Positions 1-8,736 of a stretch of 64,000 nucleotides of DNA are shown here, one piece after another (position 1 is the stretch's first letter; the number at the start of each line of letters is the position of its first letter). The notes below the pieces were generated by a model. It was not told where the DNA came from. It did not search any database and saw only the letters and a list, made by a program, of their open reading frames with translations. The position numbers and the translations under genes are program-made. This DNA comes from DALYLB01 sp033763135 (GTDB lineage Bacteria > Acidobacteriota > Blastocatellia > RBC074): positions 22,658 through 86,657 of the forward strand of contig JANRKY010000204.1 of NCBI GenBank assembly GCA_033763135.1, given 5' to 3'.

Positions 1-210
1 CGTAACGGTGCGGCTGACGCCCGTGATCCTGCTGCTGATGGTAATGGTCGCCCCTGCGACCGCATTCCCCTGCGGATCGGTGATCGTGCCGGAAATGCTC
101 GTATTCTGCGCCAGCACGGGATACGCGCTGCCCAGTACGACCATCAGCGCCAGGATGCATTTTCCAAGAATTTGGGGACGGTAGCGATTTTTGCCAAGGT
201 GATCGCGCAT
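1..210 (-). CDS. TonB-dependent receptor (Oar-like), N-terminal fragment cut by window edge
   Basis: Only the first 70 codons are inside the window; the gene continues beyond position 1. The start is the ATG at 208-210 (minus strand), preceded by a strong AGGAGG-type ribosome binding site at about 214-220. Residues 1-35 form a Sec signal peptide with a hydrophobic stretch (CILALMVVLGSAYPVLA) ending in AQ. The next residues (SISGTITDPQGNAVAGATI) are the opening strands of a carboxypeptidase-regulatory-like domain, which precedes the plug and barrel in Acidobacteriota Oar-type outer-membrane proteins. The full gene is therefore probably a large TonB-dependent transporter or adhesin-like barrel. 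The family call rests on 70 residues. It is divergent from the receptor starting at 642. Confidence 0.72.
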   Translation of the reverse strand, partial: MRDHLGKNRYRPQILGKCILALMVVLGSAYPVLAQNTSISGTITDPQGNAVAGATITISSRITGVSRTVT

Positions 211-641
211 GGTTCCTCCTGCATTGGTTGAGTTTTAAGCGCCGTGAAACAGCAGCGCACGCTTCTGCAACGCAATCGCAGTGCCTGTCGTCATGCTCCG
301 TCATCGATCCGCGGAATCCCTCAATTTATGTCGCCGGAATGGTTCGCCTGAAATCGAGAGGCCCGCGTGCCGGCCGAAAAACCGGACCCATGCGCATTTT
401 TTTGAATCTCCGCCGGATTCGCGTCGATTCGCGCCCCGCCCACGGAGTCGCCGGGCGCTCCGCGGGGATCGCAATCCTGGATGAACGACAAAAAATCCGT
501 CGAGATCCTCCGGTCGATTCCAACCTTCTGGCTCCCGCCCAACAACAACGGAGTTCTCCTGGAAAACATTTGAGTCCGCCGCGAACTGTGGCAAACTCAA
601 CCGGTATTTCCCACACCCTGATAAAGGAAACCATCGCAATC
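211..641. other. Divergent intergenic region between two receptor genes
   Basis: This 430-bp spacer lies between divergently transcribed receptor genes and must hold both promoters. An open frame runs through it in phase with the downstream gene from 228, but its translation has no signal peptide or domain character, so I treat it as leader. I see no convincing consensus promoter, tRNA or long palindrome here. Confidence 0.4.
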
Positions 642-3326
642 GTGTATCTGAGTCAGCGACAGAGCGCCGATTGGCGCGCCGTTCTCATCGTATGGGCGTT
701 GCTCATACTGTCGGCGCATGCGCAGTCCACGCCGCAGAAGCAATCGGCGCCCGCGTCGCAGGAGAAGGCGAAATCGGACGCCGCCGCCCCGCCTGCAGCC
801 CCGCCCGCGGAAGGAGCGCAGACGCAGCGGACGCAGTTGAATCTGCTCGGGCAGACCGATGCCGCCTCGGGCGAAAGCCGCCGCAACGAGAATGTGCAGT
901 TCAATCTGATCGACAACAATTCGCTGCGGGAACTCAATCTTCGGGTGGGGACGACCGCGACGCTGACGCCGGAATTCGGCGCGGCGCGGAACTATTTCGG
1001 CGCGGAGTACGGGAACCCGCCGTCTCCTTCGGTGCATCTGCCGGGCGTGAAGACAGGCGGCATTCACGGCAGCGTATTCGAGACGCACAACAACAGCGTC
1101 TTCAGCGCGCGCGCATTTTTTCAGGTGGGCGGGGTCAAGCCGGCGCGGGAAAACAATTACGGATTCAATCTGGGCGCGCCGTTGTCGGACCGGACCTGGC
1201 TGCTGCTGGATGCCTCGCAGCAGAAAGTGCGCGGCGTCGTCAACGGCAACGTGCTGGTGCCCAGAGCCGATGAGCGCACGCCGCTGGCCGCGGATCCGGC
1301 GCTGCGGCGCATCGTCGAGCGATTTCTGGCGGCCTATCCGAACGAGCTCCCCAACCGCACGGACATCGATCCGCGCGCGCTCAACACCAACGCGCCGCAG
1401 CGCATCGACACGGACAATGTCAGCGCGCGCCTGGATCACACGCTCAACAGCCGCGATCGCCTGGCGCTGCGATATGCGTTTACCGGCCAGGTCGTCAATC
1501 CGTTCCAGTTCATTGCGGGGCAGAATCCCGACACGTTCATCAAATCGCACAATGCCCGCATCACCTGGCATCGCGCCTGGTCGGCGAACCTGGTCGGCGA
1601 TTTCACGCTGGGCTTCGATCGCACGACGTCCCTGCTGCGGCCGGAAAAGAATGCGGTGGGTCCTTCGGTGCAGATCGGCGGCGCCATAACGGGGCTCGGC
1701 CCGCCGCCGCCCATTCCGATCGATCGCGCGCTGAATACGTTTCGCCATGCCGCCGCCCTGCAGAATACCCGCGGCAATCATCGGCTGAGTTTCGGCGCGG
1801 AGCTGTTTCGCACACAGATCAACGGCAGCGAGCCGGACGGCGATCGCGGCATCCTGGCTTTCGCCAACGACGGCGGGCGCGACGCGCTCACCAATTTCCG
1901 CCTGGGATTGCCGATCCAGTACACGCTGGCGGTCGGCAATACGCATCGCGGTTTTCGCAACTGGGTGGCGAACGGCTATGTCGGCGACAACTGGCGCGCG
2001 AGCAACCGGCTGCAATTCAGCCTCGGCCTGCGTTATCAGATCGTCACCCGCCCGACGGAGGTCAACGGGCTGAACGCGTTTCCGTTCGATTGCGATTGCA
2101 ACAACGCCGCGCCCTATTTCGGTTTTGCGTATCGCCTGTCGGAAAAGCTGGGAATCGTGCGCGCGAATTACGGATTGCATTACGGACAGATCTTTCCCGT
2201 GACGTACGGGCAGATTCGACTGAACCCGCCGGGCAGCTTTCGCATCTTTGTCGGACAGCCGAACCTGCTCAATCCGCTCGGCAACCTCGACATTCGCAAC
2301 ATCCCGGCGAACACGCGCAGCAGCACGTTCGCCTTCTCTCCGGATTTCGTGACGCCGTACGCGCATCAATACAATTTCAGATGGGAGCCCGTCGTGGCGA
2401 AGCATGTCAGGCTGCAGCTCGGATATGTCGGCAGCCGCGCGCACAAGCTCTTTCAGATGTGGTTCGGCAATCGCGCGCAGATCGTTCCGGGGATTGCGCA
2501 AACGACCGCCACCGTCAATCAACGCCGTCCCGATCCGAACGTGCTGGAAGGGTTCAGTTTTCTGAATGCATCGCGCGGCTGGTATGACGCGGCGCGCGTC
2601 TCGGTCGTGCTGACGGAGTGGGCAGGCCTTTCGCTCGACGCGTCATACTGGTTCAGCAAATCGCTCGATCTGGGGCACGATTATACGAACACGCTGTCCG
2701 GGCCGGATGGACGCGTCTCGCGCAGCCAGACGGAATTCGACGTGCAGCGCGACCTGAAAGGCCGCAGCGGCTTCGATCAGCCGCACGCGCTGTTGACGCG
2801 CGCGTCGTGGCGGACGCCGGGACTTCAGGGCGCGCCGGTTTTTCTGCGGGGCGCGTTCCGCGACTGGAATTTTTCGGCGGTGACGCTGCTGAAGAACGGG
2901 ACGCCGTTTAGCGTCGAATCCGGGTCGGATGCGCCTGGCTTCGGCAACGTCGACGGCAGCAGCGGCGACCGCCCCAACCTCCTGGATGTCTCGTTGCTGG
3001 GACGAACCATCGGCAATCCCGACACGTCCACGCAATTGCTGCCGCGCGCCGCGTTTCAGTTCATTCAACCGACGGCGGGCGCGGGCACGCTCGGACGCAA
3101 TGTGTTTCGACGGGGCAAGATCGCCAACGTCAATGCCTCGCTGACGCGCACCTGGACCGTGCGCGCGCCCGCGACCCTGACGTTTCGCGCCGAGTCGATC
3201 AACCTTTTCAACACGCCGCAATTCGCCGAACCGACGCGGGAGCTGACTTCGCCGAGCTTTGGGCGAATCACCAACACCTTGAACGATGGGCGCACCTTTC
3301 GCTTCACGCTGCGCCTGAATTTTTAG
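642..3326 (+). CDS. TonB-dependent receptor-like outer-membrane beta-barrel lacking the usual N-domain
   Basis: Product of 894 residues. The frame is open from 228, but I place the start at GTG 642: it has an AAAGGA ribosome binding site at 625-630, and the next 27 residues form a signal peptide (RAVLIVWALLILSAHAQ). After a Pro/Ala/Gln-rich linker (about residues 30-65) comes a short plug-like segment containing VKTGGIHGSVFETHNNS, then the repetitive beta-strands of an Oar-type barrel to a C-terminus ending in Phe (FRFTLRLNF), as outer-membrane barrels do. The carboxypeptidase-regulatory domain and most of the canonical plug seen in the receptor at 28756-32394 are absent. It probably sits in the outer membrane; the substrate is unknown. 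A cytochrome c gene follows after 131 bp. Confidence 0.75.
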   Translation: MYLSQRQSADWRAVLIVWALLILSAHAQSTPQKQSAPASQEKAKSDAAAPPAAPPAEGAQTQRTQLNLLGQTDAASGESRRNENVQFNLIDNNSLRELNLRVGTTATLTPEFGAARNYFGAEYGNPPSPSVHLPGVKTGGIHGSVFETHNNSVFSARAFFQVGGVKPARENNYGFNLGAPLSDRTWLLLDASQQKVRGVVNGNVLVPRADERTPLAADPALRRIVERFLAAYPNELPNRTDIDPRALNTNAPQRIDTDNVSARLDHTLNSRDRLALRYAFTGQVVNPFQFIAGQNPDTFIKSHNARITWHRAWSANLVGDFTLGFDRTTSLLRPEKNAVGPSVQIGGAITGLGPPPPIPIDRALNTFRHAAALQNTRGNHRLSFGAELFRTQINGSEPDGDRGILAFANDGGRDALTNFRLGLPIQYTLAVGNTHRGFRNWVANGYVGDNWRASNRLQFSLGLRYQIVTRPTEVNGLNAFPFDCDCNNAAPYFGFAYRLSEKLGIVRANYGLHYGQIFPVTYGQIRLNPPGSFRIFVGQPNLLNPLGNLDIRNIPANTRSSTFAFSPDFVTPYAHQYNFRWEPVVAKHVRLQLGYVGSRAHKLFQMWFGNRAQIVPGIAQTTATVNQRRPDPNVLEGFSFLNASRGWYDAARVSVVLTEWAGLSLDASYWFSKSLDLGHDYTNTLSGPDGRVSRSQTEFDVQRDLKGRSGFDQPHALLTRASWRTPGLQGAPVFLRGAFRDWNFSAVTLLKNGTPFSVESGSDAPGFGNVDGSSGDRPNLLDVSLLGRTIGNPDTSTQLLPRAAFQFIQPTAGAGTLGRNVFRRGKIANVNASLTRTWTVRAPATLTFRAESINLFNTPQFAEPTRELTSPSFGRITNTLNDGRTFRFTLRLNF

Positions 3327-3457
3327 CCTTCCGGTCTCATTCGCGTCGGCGGCGCCGATCCGGACTCTCCGGACCGTCGCGGCCGACATGCCCCGGGCCT
3401 CTCAAGAAGAGCGGCCTCAACGTCACAAGCAGTCACTCAACCTCGGAGGAAGATAGA

Positions 3458-3874
3458 ATGAAGAGTCCGATCTGGAAATTATCGACGGTGGTCATGGTCA
3501 TCGCCCTGGCGATTACGCTTTACGGTCAGCAGGGGCCGCCCCCGGCCAAAAACCTGAAGGTGCTGCCCAAGGAGATGCCGCGGCAGCAGCTGATGGGCAT
3601 CATGAATGGCTGGACGCGCTCGTTGGGCGTCAAATGCGACCATTGCCACGTGGACGATAAGGCGAGCGATGAGAAGCCCGTGAAGGACGTCGCCCGCGCA
3701 ATGGTCAAGATGATGATGAATCTGCGGCAGAACGCCAACGAGTTCCTGCCCGACAATCGCGTTCAGAAGGTCAGTTGCTGGACCTGTCACCGCGGCAGCG
3801 CCAAGATCGAAGTGCCCGCGCCGCCGACCCCGCCGCAGGGACAGCCCGCGCCGCCCAAGCCGCCGCAGCAGTAG
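3458..3874 (+). CDS. Exported two-heme c-type cytochrome (reaction-centre cytochrome c-like)
   Basis: Product of 138 residues. The start is fixed by GGAGGA at 3445-3450. Residues 1-23 are a signal peptide. Two CxxCH heme-attachment sites are present, C60-C63-H64 and C107-C110-H111, separated by a helix rich in Met, Ala and Val that holds candidate axial Met ligands (MVKMMMN, 82-88). The layout matches the cytochrome c subunit family named after photosynthetic reaction centres, which in Acidobacteriota occurs as small stand-alone periplasmic electron carriers with no photosystem. Residues 115-138 are a Pro-rich tail. The role is presumably periplasmic electron transfer; its partner is not identifiable here. 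The gene is convergent with the methyltransferase downstream. Confidence 0.8.
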   Translation: MKSPIWKLSTVVMVIALAITLYGQQGPPPAKNLKVLPKEMPRQQLMGIMNGWTRSLGVKCDHCHVDDKASDEKPVKDVARAMVKMMMNLRQNANEFLPDNRVQKVSCWTCHRGSAKIEVPAPPTPPQGQPAPPKPPQQ

Positions 3875-4000
3875 GCCGCGTCCATCGGGATGGCGTCTGA
3901 AAATCTCGGACGCCATCGGACCGCCTTCTCCCGTCCCGGTCTCCCGCCAGAGATCAGCAACATTCAGATCTCATCAATTGCCTCGCCGGAGGCCGATTCC

Positions 4001-4050
4001 CGAACGCCGTATGGCATTCCGCATGAAGGCGGAATTTCATACGGCGTTCG
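4001..4050. terminator. Large perfect hairpin between convergent genes
   Basis: Outer arms CGAACGCCGTATG (4001-4013) and its exact reverse complement (4038-4050) enclose a 2x2 mismatch and a second 7-bp stem (ATTCCGC 4016-4022 with GCGGAAT 4029-4035) around the loop ATGAAG. It lies between the 3' ends of the cytochrome and methyltransferase genes, so a bidirectional transcription stop is plausible. There is no T-tract, so an RNA-stabilising or REP-like role is equally possible. Confidence 0.6.
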
Positions 4051-4060
4051 CCGATTCGAA

Positions 4061-5083
4061 CTATTTGTATGCAATGCCCGCGCTGGCGGGACCGCCGAGC
4101 GGAATGACGTCGGTTCTGGTGAAGCCGACTTCGCGGCACCAGCCGAAGAAATCGGCGACCGTGAAATCGAAGGCATCGCCGAATTCGATCAGCATATTGA
4201 GCGACATCATCAGGCCGAAGGCGTTTTCGCGCCGCGCATCGTCGATCAGATTTTCGATCACGACGAAGGCGCCGCCCGGAGGCAGCGCGTCATAGGCGGC
4301 GCGAATGAGCCCCATCTTCTTCTCCAGATTCCAGTCGTGGAGGATCATTCCCATCGTGATGACATCGGCTTTCGGCAGCGGGTCCGAAAAGAAATCGATG
4401 GACTGCGCCGTGACGCGGTCCGCGAGCCCGGCTTCCGTGATCTTTCGCTCTGCGATTTTGGTGGCGGCCGGAAGATCCCCCGAGATGCATCGAAGGTGCG
4501 GGTGGCGCGCCGCCACGATCATCGAGAGCTGCCCGGCCGCGCCCCCCACGTCGCAGAGGGTTTGGTAACCGGAGAAATCGAACTTCTCCGCAAAGGCCTG
4601 AAAGTTGCCGGCCGAGATTCCGCTCATCGCCGCCATGAACTGTTCGAGCCGTTCCGGCTTGCTGTACAACTCCGCAAAGACCGACGTCCCCGCATGCTTG
4701 ATCTCGTTTTGCGGCCGGCCCGTCTGCAGCGCTTCGGTGAGGCTGCCCCAGAACGGATACAGGCGGGCATTGGCCATCTCCAGAAACCCGCCGATGAATC
4801 GCGGGCTGGTCCGGTCGAGAAACATCGCGGTCTCCGCCGTGTTGCGATATCGCGCCTCGCTGCCGTCGCCGTCACGCTCCAGAAAACGAAGCGCAACCAG
4901 GGTATCGAAAAAATCGGGATGGGCTCTCGGATGCAGTTTCAGGGCCGCGACCAGTTCGTCGCCCGTCATCGCCCGGGCGCCGAGTTCCGTGAACAGGCCG
5001 AGTTCTACAGCAGAGAGCAGGACTTTTGCGGGCCAGAAGCCCAGGCTCACTTCCATGATTCGTGCAGGGGAGAGCATGTTCAT
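4061..5083 (-). CDS. SAM-dependent O-methyltransferase, COMT-like (methyltransf_2 family)
   Basis: Product of 340 residues, full length for the family. The start has AAAGGAAG about 8 nt upstream. The N-terminal 110 residues are the helical dimerisation domain (LSAVELGLFTELG followed by a winged-helix-like region). The C-terminal Rossmann domain carries the SAM motif LCDVGGAAGQ near residue 185, an acidic strand GDLP, and MILHDW, whose His is the catalytic base in caffeate/hydroxyneurosporene-type O-methyltransferases. The family methylates hydroxyl groups on small aromatic or polyketide-like molecules. No biosynthetic genes flank it, so the substrate cannot be inferred. Cytoplasmic; transcribed alone. 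Confidence 0.85.
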   Translation of the reverse strand: MNMLSPARIMEVSLGFWPAKVLLSAVELGLFTELGARAMTGDELVAALKLHPRAHPDFFDTLVALRFLERDGDGSEARYRNTAETAMFLDRTSPRFIGGFLEMANARLYPFWGSLTEALQTGRPQNEIKHAGTSVFAELYSKPERLEQFMAAMSGISAGNFQAFAEKFDFSGYQTLCDVGGAAGQLSMIVAARHPHLRCISGDLPAATKIAERKITEAGLADRVTAQSIDFFSDPLPKADVITMGMILHDWNLEKKMGLIRAAYDALPPGGAFVVIENLIDDARRENAFGLMMSLNMLIEFGDAFDFTVADFFGWCREVGFTRTDVIPLGGPASAGIAYK

Positions 5084-5190
5084 CGATGATCTTCCTTTCG
5101 CGTCTGTGGTGATTCGTGGAGGGTCCGGTGGTTCTCCGAAAAGACTTCGGCCAATGCTATCACCAGCAACGACAAAAAAAGAACCGGAGA

Positions 5191-5409
5191 GGCCGCGAAG
5201 AGGCGAAAAACACGAAGAAAAGAGGGTCGTGGCGGAGAAGCCCCATCCTCTTCCTCCTCTCCTTCGTGAAACAGGATCGTAATCTCCTGCTTTGTTGACA
5301 AGCAGTTTCGGCCTGGAAGAAGCGGAAAAACCGCGAAGAGACGAGGCGCGCGAAGAGGATGGCCCGCTCCTTCCTTCCGGATTTCTTCGTGCGCTTCGCG
5401 CATTCGCGG
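5191..5409. repeat. Purine-rich phrase repeats with two imperfect inverted repeats
   Basis: This is most of the 415-bp non-coding gap between the methyltransferase and the small exported protein. A GCGAAGA-like phrase recurs on one side and its complement on the other. The first inverted repeat spans about 5211-5268 (CACGAAG to CTTCGTG). The second spans 5331-5409 (CCGCGAA to TTCGCGG), with an inner pair GCGCGCGAAGA 5346-5356 and TCTTCGTGCGC 5384-5394. It is related in style to the 27059-27234 element. Confidence 0.5.
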
Positions 5410-5498
5410 CATCTCCTCTTCTCCGTTGATTGCTTCTCCTGAGGCCATATCCTGCTCGCCGCCTCTTCGCGGTCTCCCGTTCTTTTCGGGCGGCAGGC

Positions 5499-5942
5499 TC
5501 AGTTATTCTTCTGGCCGGCGTCGGGAATCGTTCGAGACTTTGCGGCCTTCACGGCCTGCGCGAGCCTGCGTTCAGCCTTGCCCTTGGTCAGCGCATATCC
5601 GTAGCCATATTTGGCGACCCGCACCTCGGTGAGAAAGCGTTTGTCGCCGTACTCCTTGAAGGTCAGGCTGGGCCGGGTCAGCGGCTTTGCCAGCGTGAGC
5701 GGGAAGGTGAAGACGATCACCGACAGATTTCGCCGCGGGCACTGGATCTGCAGATGCTGCGGCATCTGCGGGTCGCGTTGGACGACGTATTCCCCCGCCG
5801 GAAGGGCCTTGTCGCCGATCTGAAAATCGAACGGAACCTGAATGGTCAACAATTTTTCCAGGGACTGCGCGGGAGTCGATGCCGCCCCGAGAAAGAGAAA
5901 GAGAGCGGTCAATGCAAAGCGGCAAAGCGGAAGTTTCTTCAT
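5499..5942 (-). CDS. Small exported protein of unknown function (acidobacterial VPFDF family)
   Basis: Product of 147 residues. I start at the ATG at 5942 because the following residues MKKLPLCRFALTALFLFLG form a clean signal peptide with cleavage near APAQ-type residues (STPAQ), and AAAGGA lies about 10 nt upstream; an ATG three codons earlier is possible. The mature part opens with IQVPFDFQIGDKALPAGEY, a pattern I associate with a family of short exported proteins common in Acidobacteriota whose role is unknown. The rest is predicted beta-rich, with a basic tail (KGKAERRLAQAVKAAKSR). The gene is transcribed away from the methyltransferase side across a repeat-rich gap. Confidence 0.6.
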   Translation of the reverse strand: MKKLPLCRFALTALFLFLGAASTPAQSLEKLLTIQVPFDFQIGDKALPAGEYVVQRDPQMPQHLQIQCPRRNLSVIVFTFPLTLAKPLTRPSLTFKEYGDKRFLTEVRVAKYGYGYALTKGKAERRLAQAVKAAKSRTIPDAGQKNN

Positions 5943-6074
5943 ACCTGGCATTTCCTTTCGCGAAGGAGCGATTCCGGGTGGCCGGACGCGCGCCCATTCG
6001 GGGTTAAAAGCGGCGGACATCGCCGCTCACCCAGACAGGCGAAAAAGGAGGTGGAAACTGCTGATGGCGGGAAA

Positions 6075-8729
6075 CTATTTTTTTGCGGCGTTCGGGGCGG
6101 CCTGGGCCAGGGCGCGATAGGGGGCGGCCATCTCGGTTTTTTGCCAGGAAACGTAGAGTTCGATGAGGCGATTGACGGCGAGCCGGGTATGAGCGTGCCC
6201 TTCGCCGAGGGCGGCCTTCAGACCGGCGTGGGCGGCCAGCAACTGGGCTTCGGCCTCGCGATGCCGTTTGAGCTTGACGAGGCTTGCGCCGAGATTGCTT
6301 CGGCTGCGATGGACCATCCAATTGTCGGGCTTGAGAGATTTCAGAAAGACCTCGATGGCCTGTCGCTGCGTTCGTTCGGCTTCGGCGTAATCGCCCTTGA
6401 GATGGAACATGAGCCCCATGCCGTTCAGGCTGCCGCCGACATCGGGATGCGCGGCGCCCAACTGCCTGCGGCGCATGGCGAGCGCCTGCCGGAAGAGAGG
6501 TTCGGCCTTCTCGTAATCGCCCTTGTCCCGCAACATGGTCGCGAGGTTGTTCATCGTGATCGCCAGCTTGGGATGGTCTTCGCCGAGCAGTTTCCGGCGA
6601 AGAGCCAGCACCTGTCGATAGAGCTGCTCGGACTCGTCGTACTTGCGCATATCCTGCAGCGCGGACGCGAGGTTGGCCATGCTGACGATGGTGTCGGGGT
6701 GCTCTTCGCCGAGAAGCTTGCGGCGCATCGTGAGCGCTTCACGAAACATGGCCTCGGCGCCGTCGTAATCGCTCAGTTCCTGAAGCATGGCCGCGAGGTT
6801 GTTCAGATTGAGGGCCACGAGCGGATGCTCGCCGCCATAGAGCTTGCGCCGAATGGCCAGCGCCTGACGGTAGAGCGACGCGGCGTCGCCGAGCTTTCCC
6901 TGGTCGCTGAGGAGCCGCCCGAGGCTGTTCAGACTTTCAGCCACGGCCGTATGCTCTTCGCCATAGAGATTGCGTCGAATGGCGAGCCCCTCGCGAAGCA
7001 GGACTTCGGCCTCCGGATAGTTTCCCCGGGTGACCAGCAGCGCCCCAAGACTGCTGAGGCTCTCGGCGACATCGGGGTGGGCGTTTCCGAGCAGCCGGCG
7101 GCGCATCGCCAGCGACTCGCGAAAGAGGGCTTCGCTGGCCGCGTAATCCCCCTTCAGATTGACGACGTCGCCCAGATGCTTGAGGGTGGCCGCCACGTCC
7201 ACGTGCTCCGGGCCGAGCATCCGGCGCCGGATGCGAAGCGACTCTTCGAGCAGAGGCTGCGCGCGGTCGTAAAAGCCGATGCTCTGATACAGCTGCCCGA
7301 TCGTATCCATGAGCCTCGCCTGCACCAGCGGTTGATCGTTCAGTTCGCGGACGACGCGCTCGGCGCCCTGATCGAGAAGCTCCCGCGCCGTGATGACGTT
7401 GCCCCGGGACCTGCCCGGGTCGGCGAACTCGAACATTGCCACGAGCGATTGCGTCACGGCGCGCGCCGCGGCCGCTTCCTGATTGGCGCGGTCCCGTTCC
7501 CGGGCGATGCGCGCCGCCTGGACGGCCATTGCGACGACCAGCACGCCCAGCAGCGCCAGGATGGCCACGCCGGCCTTGTTGCGCCGGACGAACTTCCCGG
7601 CCCGATAGCCGAACGTATCCTTGCGGGCCACGACCGGCAGCCCGACGAGATGGCGTCGAAGATCTTCGGAGAACTGCTCCACCGACGGATAGCGCCGCTC
7701 GGGCTCTTTGCGCATCGCCATCATCACGATGTTGTCCAGGTCTCCCGAGAGCCGGCGAGCCCGCCGGGCAGGCTCGCCGGCCATCCGCGCGACGACCTTG
7801 CTCGGCTCCTCGATTCCCGTTTCACAGATTGCGCGCTCGATCTCGGCGGGCAAACTGGTCCTGAATTCGTACGGACGACGCTCCGTCAGCAGTTCATACA
7901 GCACGACGCCGAGCGAATAGACATCGGTGGTCGTCGCCGCGGCGTGTCCGCGCACCTGTTCCGGGCTGGCATAATCGGGGGTCATCAATCGCAGCCCGGT
8001 CTCCGTTCGCGTGGGCGTCTCGCCCGGGTCCGGCGAAAGCAGCTTGGCGATGCCGAAATCGAGCAGTTTCGGGGCGCCGTCCTTCGTGATCAGGATGTTG
8101 CTCGGTTTGAGATCGCGATGGATGATCAATTTCTGGTGGGCGTGCTGAACGGCGGGCAGGACTGCACGGAAAAGCCTGACTCTTTCTGCGACCGAGAGGC
8201 CGGCGCGGCGGCAGTAATCCGTGATCGGCTCGCCGTCGACATATTCCATCACGAAATAGGGCAGGCCGTCGGGCGTCGTGCCGCCGTCGAACATGCGCGC
8301 GATCAGCGGATGATCGAGCGAAGCCAGAATCCGGCGCTCTCGCAGAAACCGGTCGCGGATGAAGTCCGTATCCATTCCGCGCTTGATGATCTTGATCGCC
8401 ACCTGCTGTTGAAACTGCTCGTCATCGCGCTGCGCCTCATAGACCGCGCCCATCCCGCCGCGCCCGATCAGGCGGGTGATGCTGTACACGCCGATGCGCG
8501 TTCCCGTCAGATCGTCGTTCGTCTCGCCGGTCAGCGAGCGCGCGGCGTCGCGAATCGGCCCTCGCAGAAAATCGTCGGCCGTCTCGCAGGCGAGCAGCGA
8601 CGTCACCTGATGCCGCAGCTCCGCGTCCTCGCCGCAGACGCGCGTCAACAGGGCCTCCCGCTCGGCCGTCGGGCGATCGACCACGGTGCGAAATATCTCT
8701 TCAATGCGCTGCCACCGTTCCGGTTTCAT
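6075..8729 (-). CDS. Membrane Ser/Thr protein kinase with C-terminal TPR array
   Basis: Product of 884 residues. Residues 1-60 are a helical N-domain (MKPERWQRIEEIF...) typical of this acidobacterial kinase type. The kinase domain (about 80-360) keeps all key motifs: GRGGMG (89-94), Lys113, Glu131, HRDLKPSN with catalytic Asp206, DFG at 224-226 and SPEQ in place of APE. A single transmembrane helix lies at about 387-404 after a basic stop (RRNK). Residues 430-870 form roughly ten 42-residue TPR units of the kinesin-light-chain type (RRKLLGEEHPDT..). Kinase is therefore cytoplasmic and the TPRs are on the far side of the membrane, probably sensing or scaffolding. The start codon is 7 nt after the sigma-factor stop, so the two are co-transcribed. 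Confidence 0.92.
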   Translation of the reverse strand: MKPERWQRIEEIFRTVVDRPTAEREALLTRVCGEDAELRHQVTSLLACETADDFLRGPIRDAARSLTGETNDDLTGTRIGVYSITRLIGRGGMGAVYEAQRDDEQFQQQVAIKIIKRGMDTDFIRDRFLRERRILASLDHPLIARMFDGGTTPDGLPYFVMEYVDGEPITDYCRRAGLSVAERVRLFRAVLPAVQHAHQKLIIHRDLKPSNILITKDGAPKLLDFGIAKLLSPDPGETPTRTETGLRLMTPDYASPEQVRGHAAATTTDVYSLGVVLYELLTERRPYEFRTSLPAEIERAICETGIEEPSKVVARMAGEPARRARRLSGDLDNIVMMAMRKEPERRYPSVEQFSEDLRRHLVGLPVVARKDTFGYRAGKFVRRNKAGVAILALLGVLVVAMAVQAARIARERDRANQEAAAARAVTQSLVAMFEFADPGRSRGNVITARELLDQGAERVVRELNDQPLVQARLMDTIGQLYQSIGFYDRAQPLLEESLRIRRRMLGPEHVDVAATLKHLGDVVNLKGDYAASEALFRESLAMRRRLLGNAHPDVAESLSSLGALLVTRGNYPEAEVLLREGLAIRRNLYGEEHTAVAESLNSLGRLLSDQGKLGDAASLYRQALAIRRKLYGGEHPLVALNLNNLAAMLQELSDYDGAEAMFREALTMRRKLLGEEHPDTIVSMANLASALQDMRKYDESEQLYRQVLALRRKLLGEDHPKLAITMNNLATMLRDKGDYEKAEPLFRQALAMRRRQLGAAHPDVGGSLNGMGLMFHLKGDYAEAERTQRQAIEVFLKSLKPDNWMVHRSRSNLGASLVKLKRHREAEAQLLAAHAGLKAALGEGHAHTRLAVNRLIELYVSWQKTEMAAPYRALAQAAPNAAKK

Positions 8730-8736
8730 GCGGGAT

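Noticed and set aside
597..2522. Minus-strand open frame of 641 codons opposite the first barrel gene
   Set aside because: Extremely Arg-rich translation without recognisable fold; the plus strand carries signal peptide and barrel.
3890..5089. Plus-strand open frame of 399 codons over the methyltransferase
   Set aside because: Shadow of the minus-strand O-methyltransferase, which has the SAM and catalytic His motifs.
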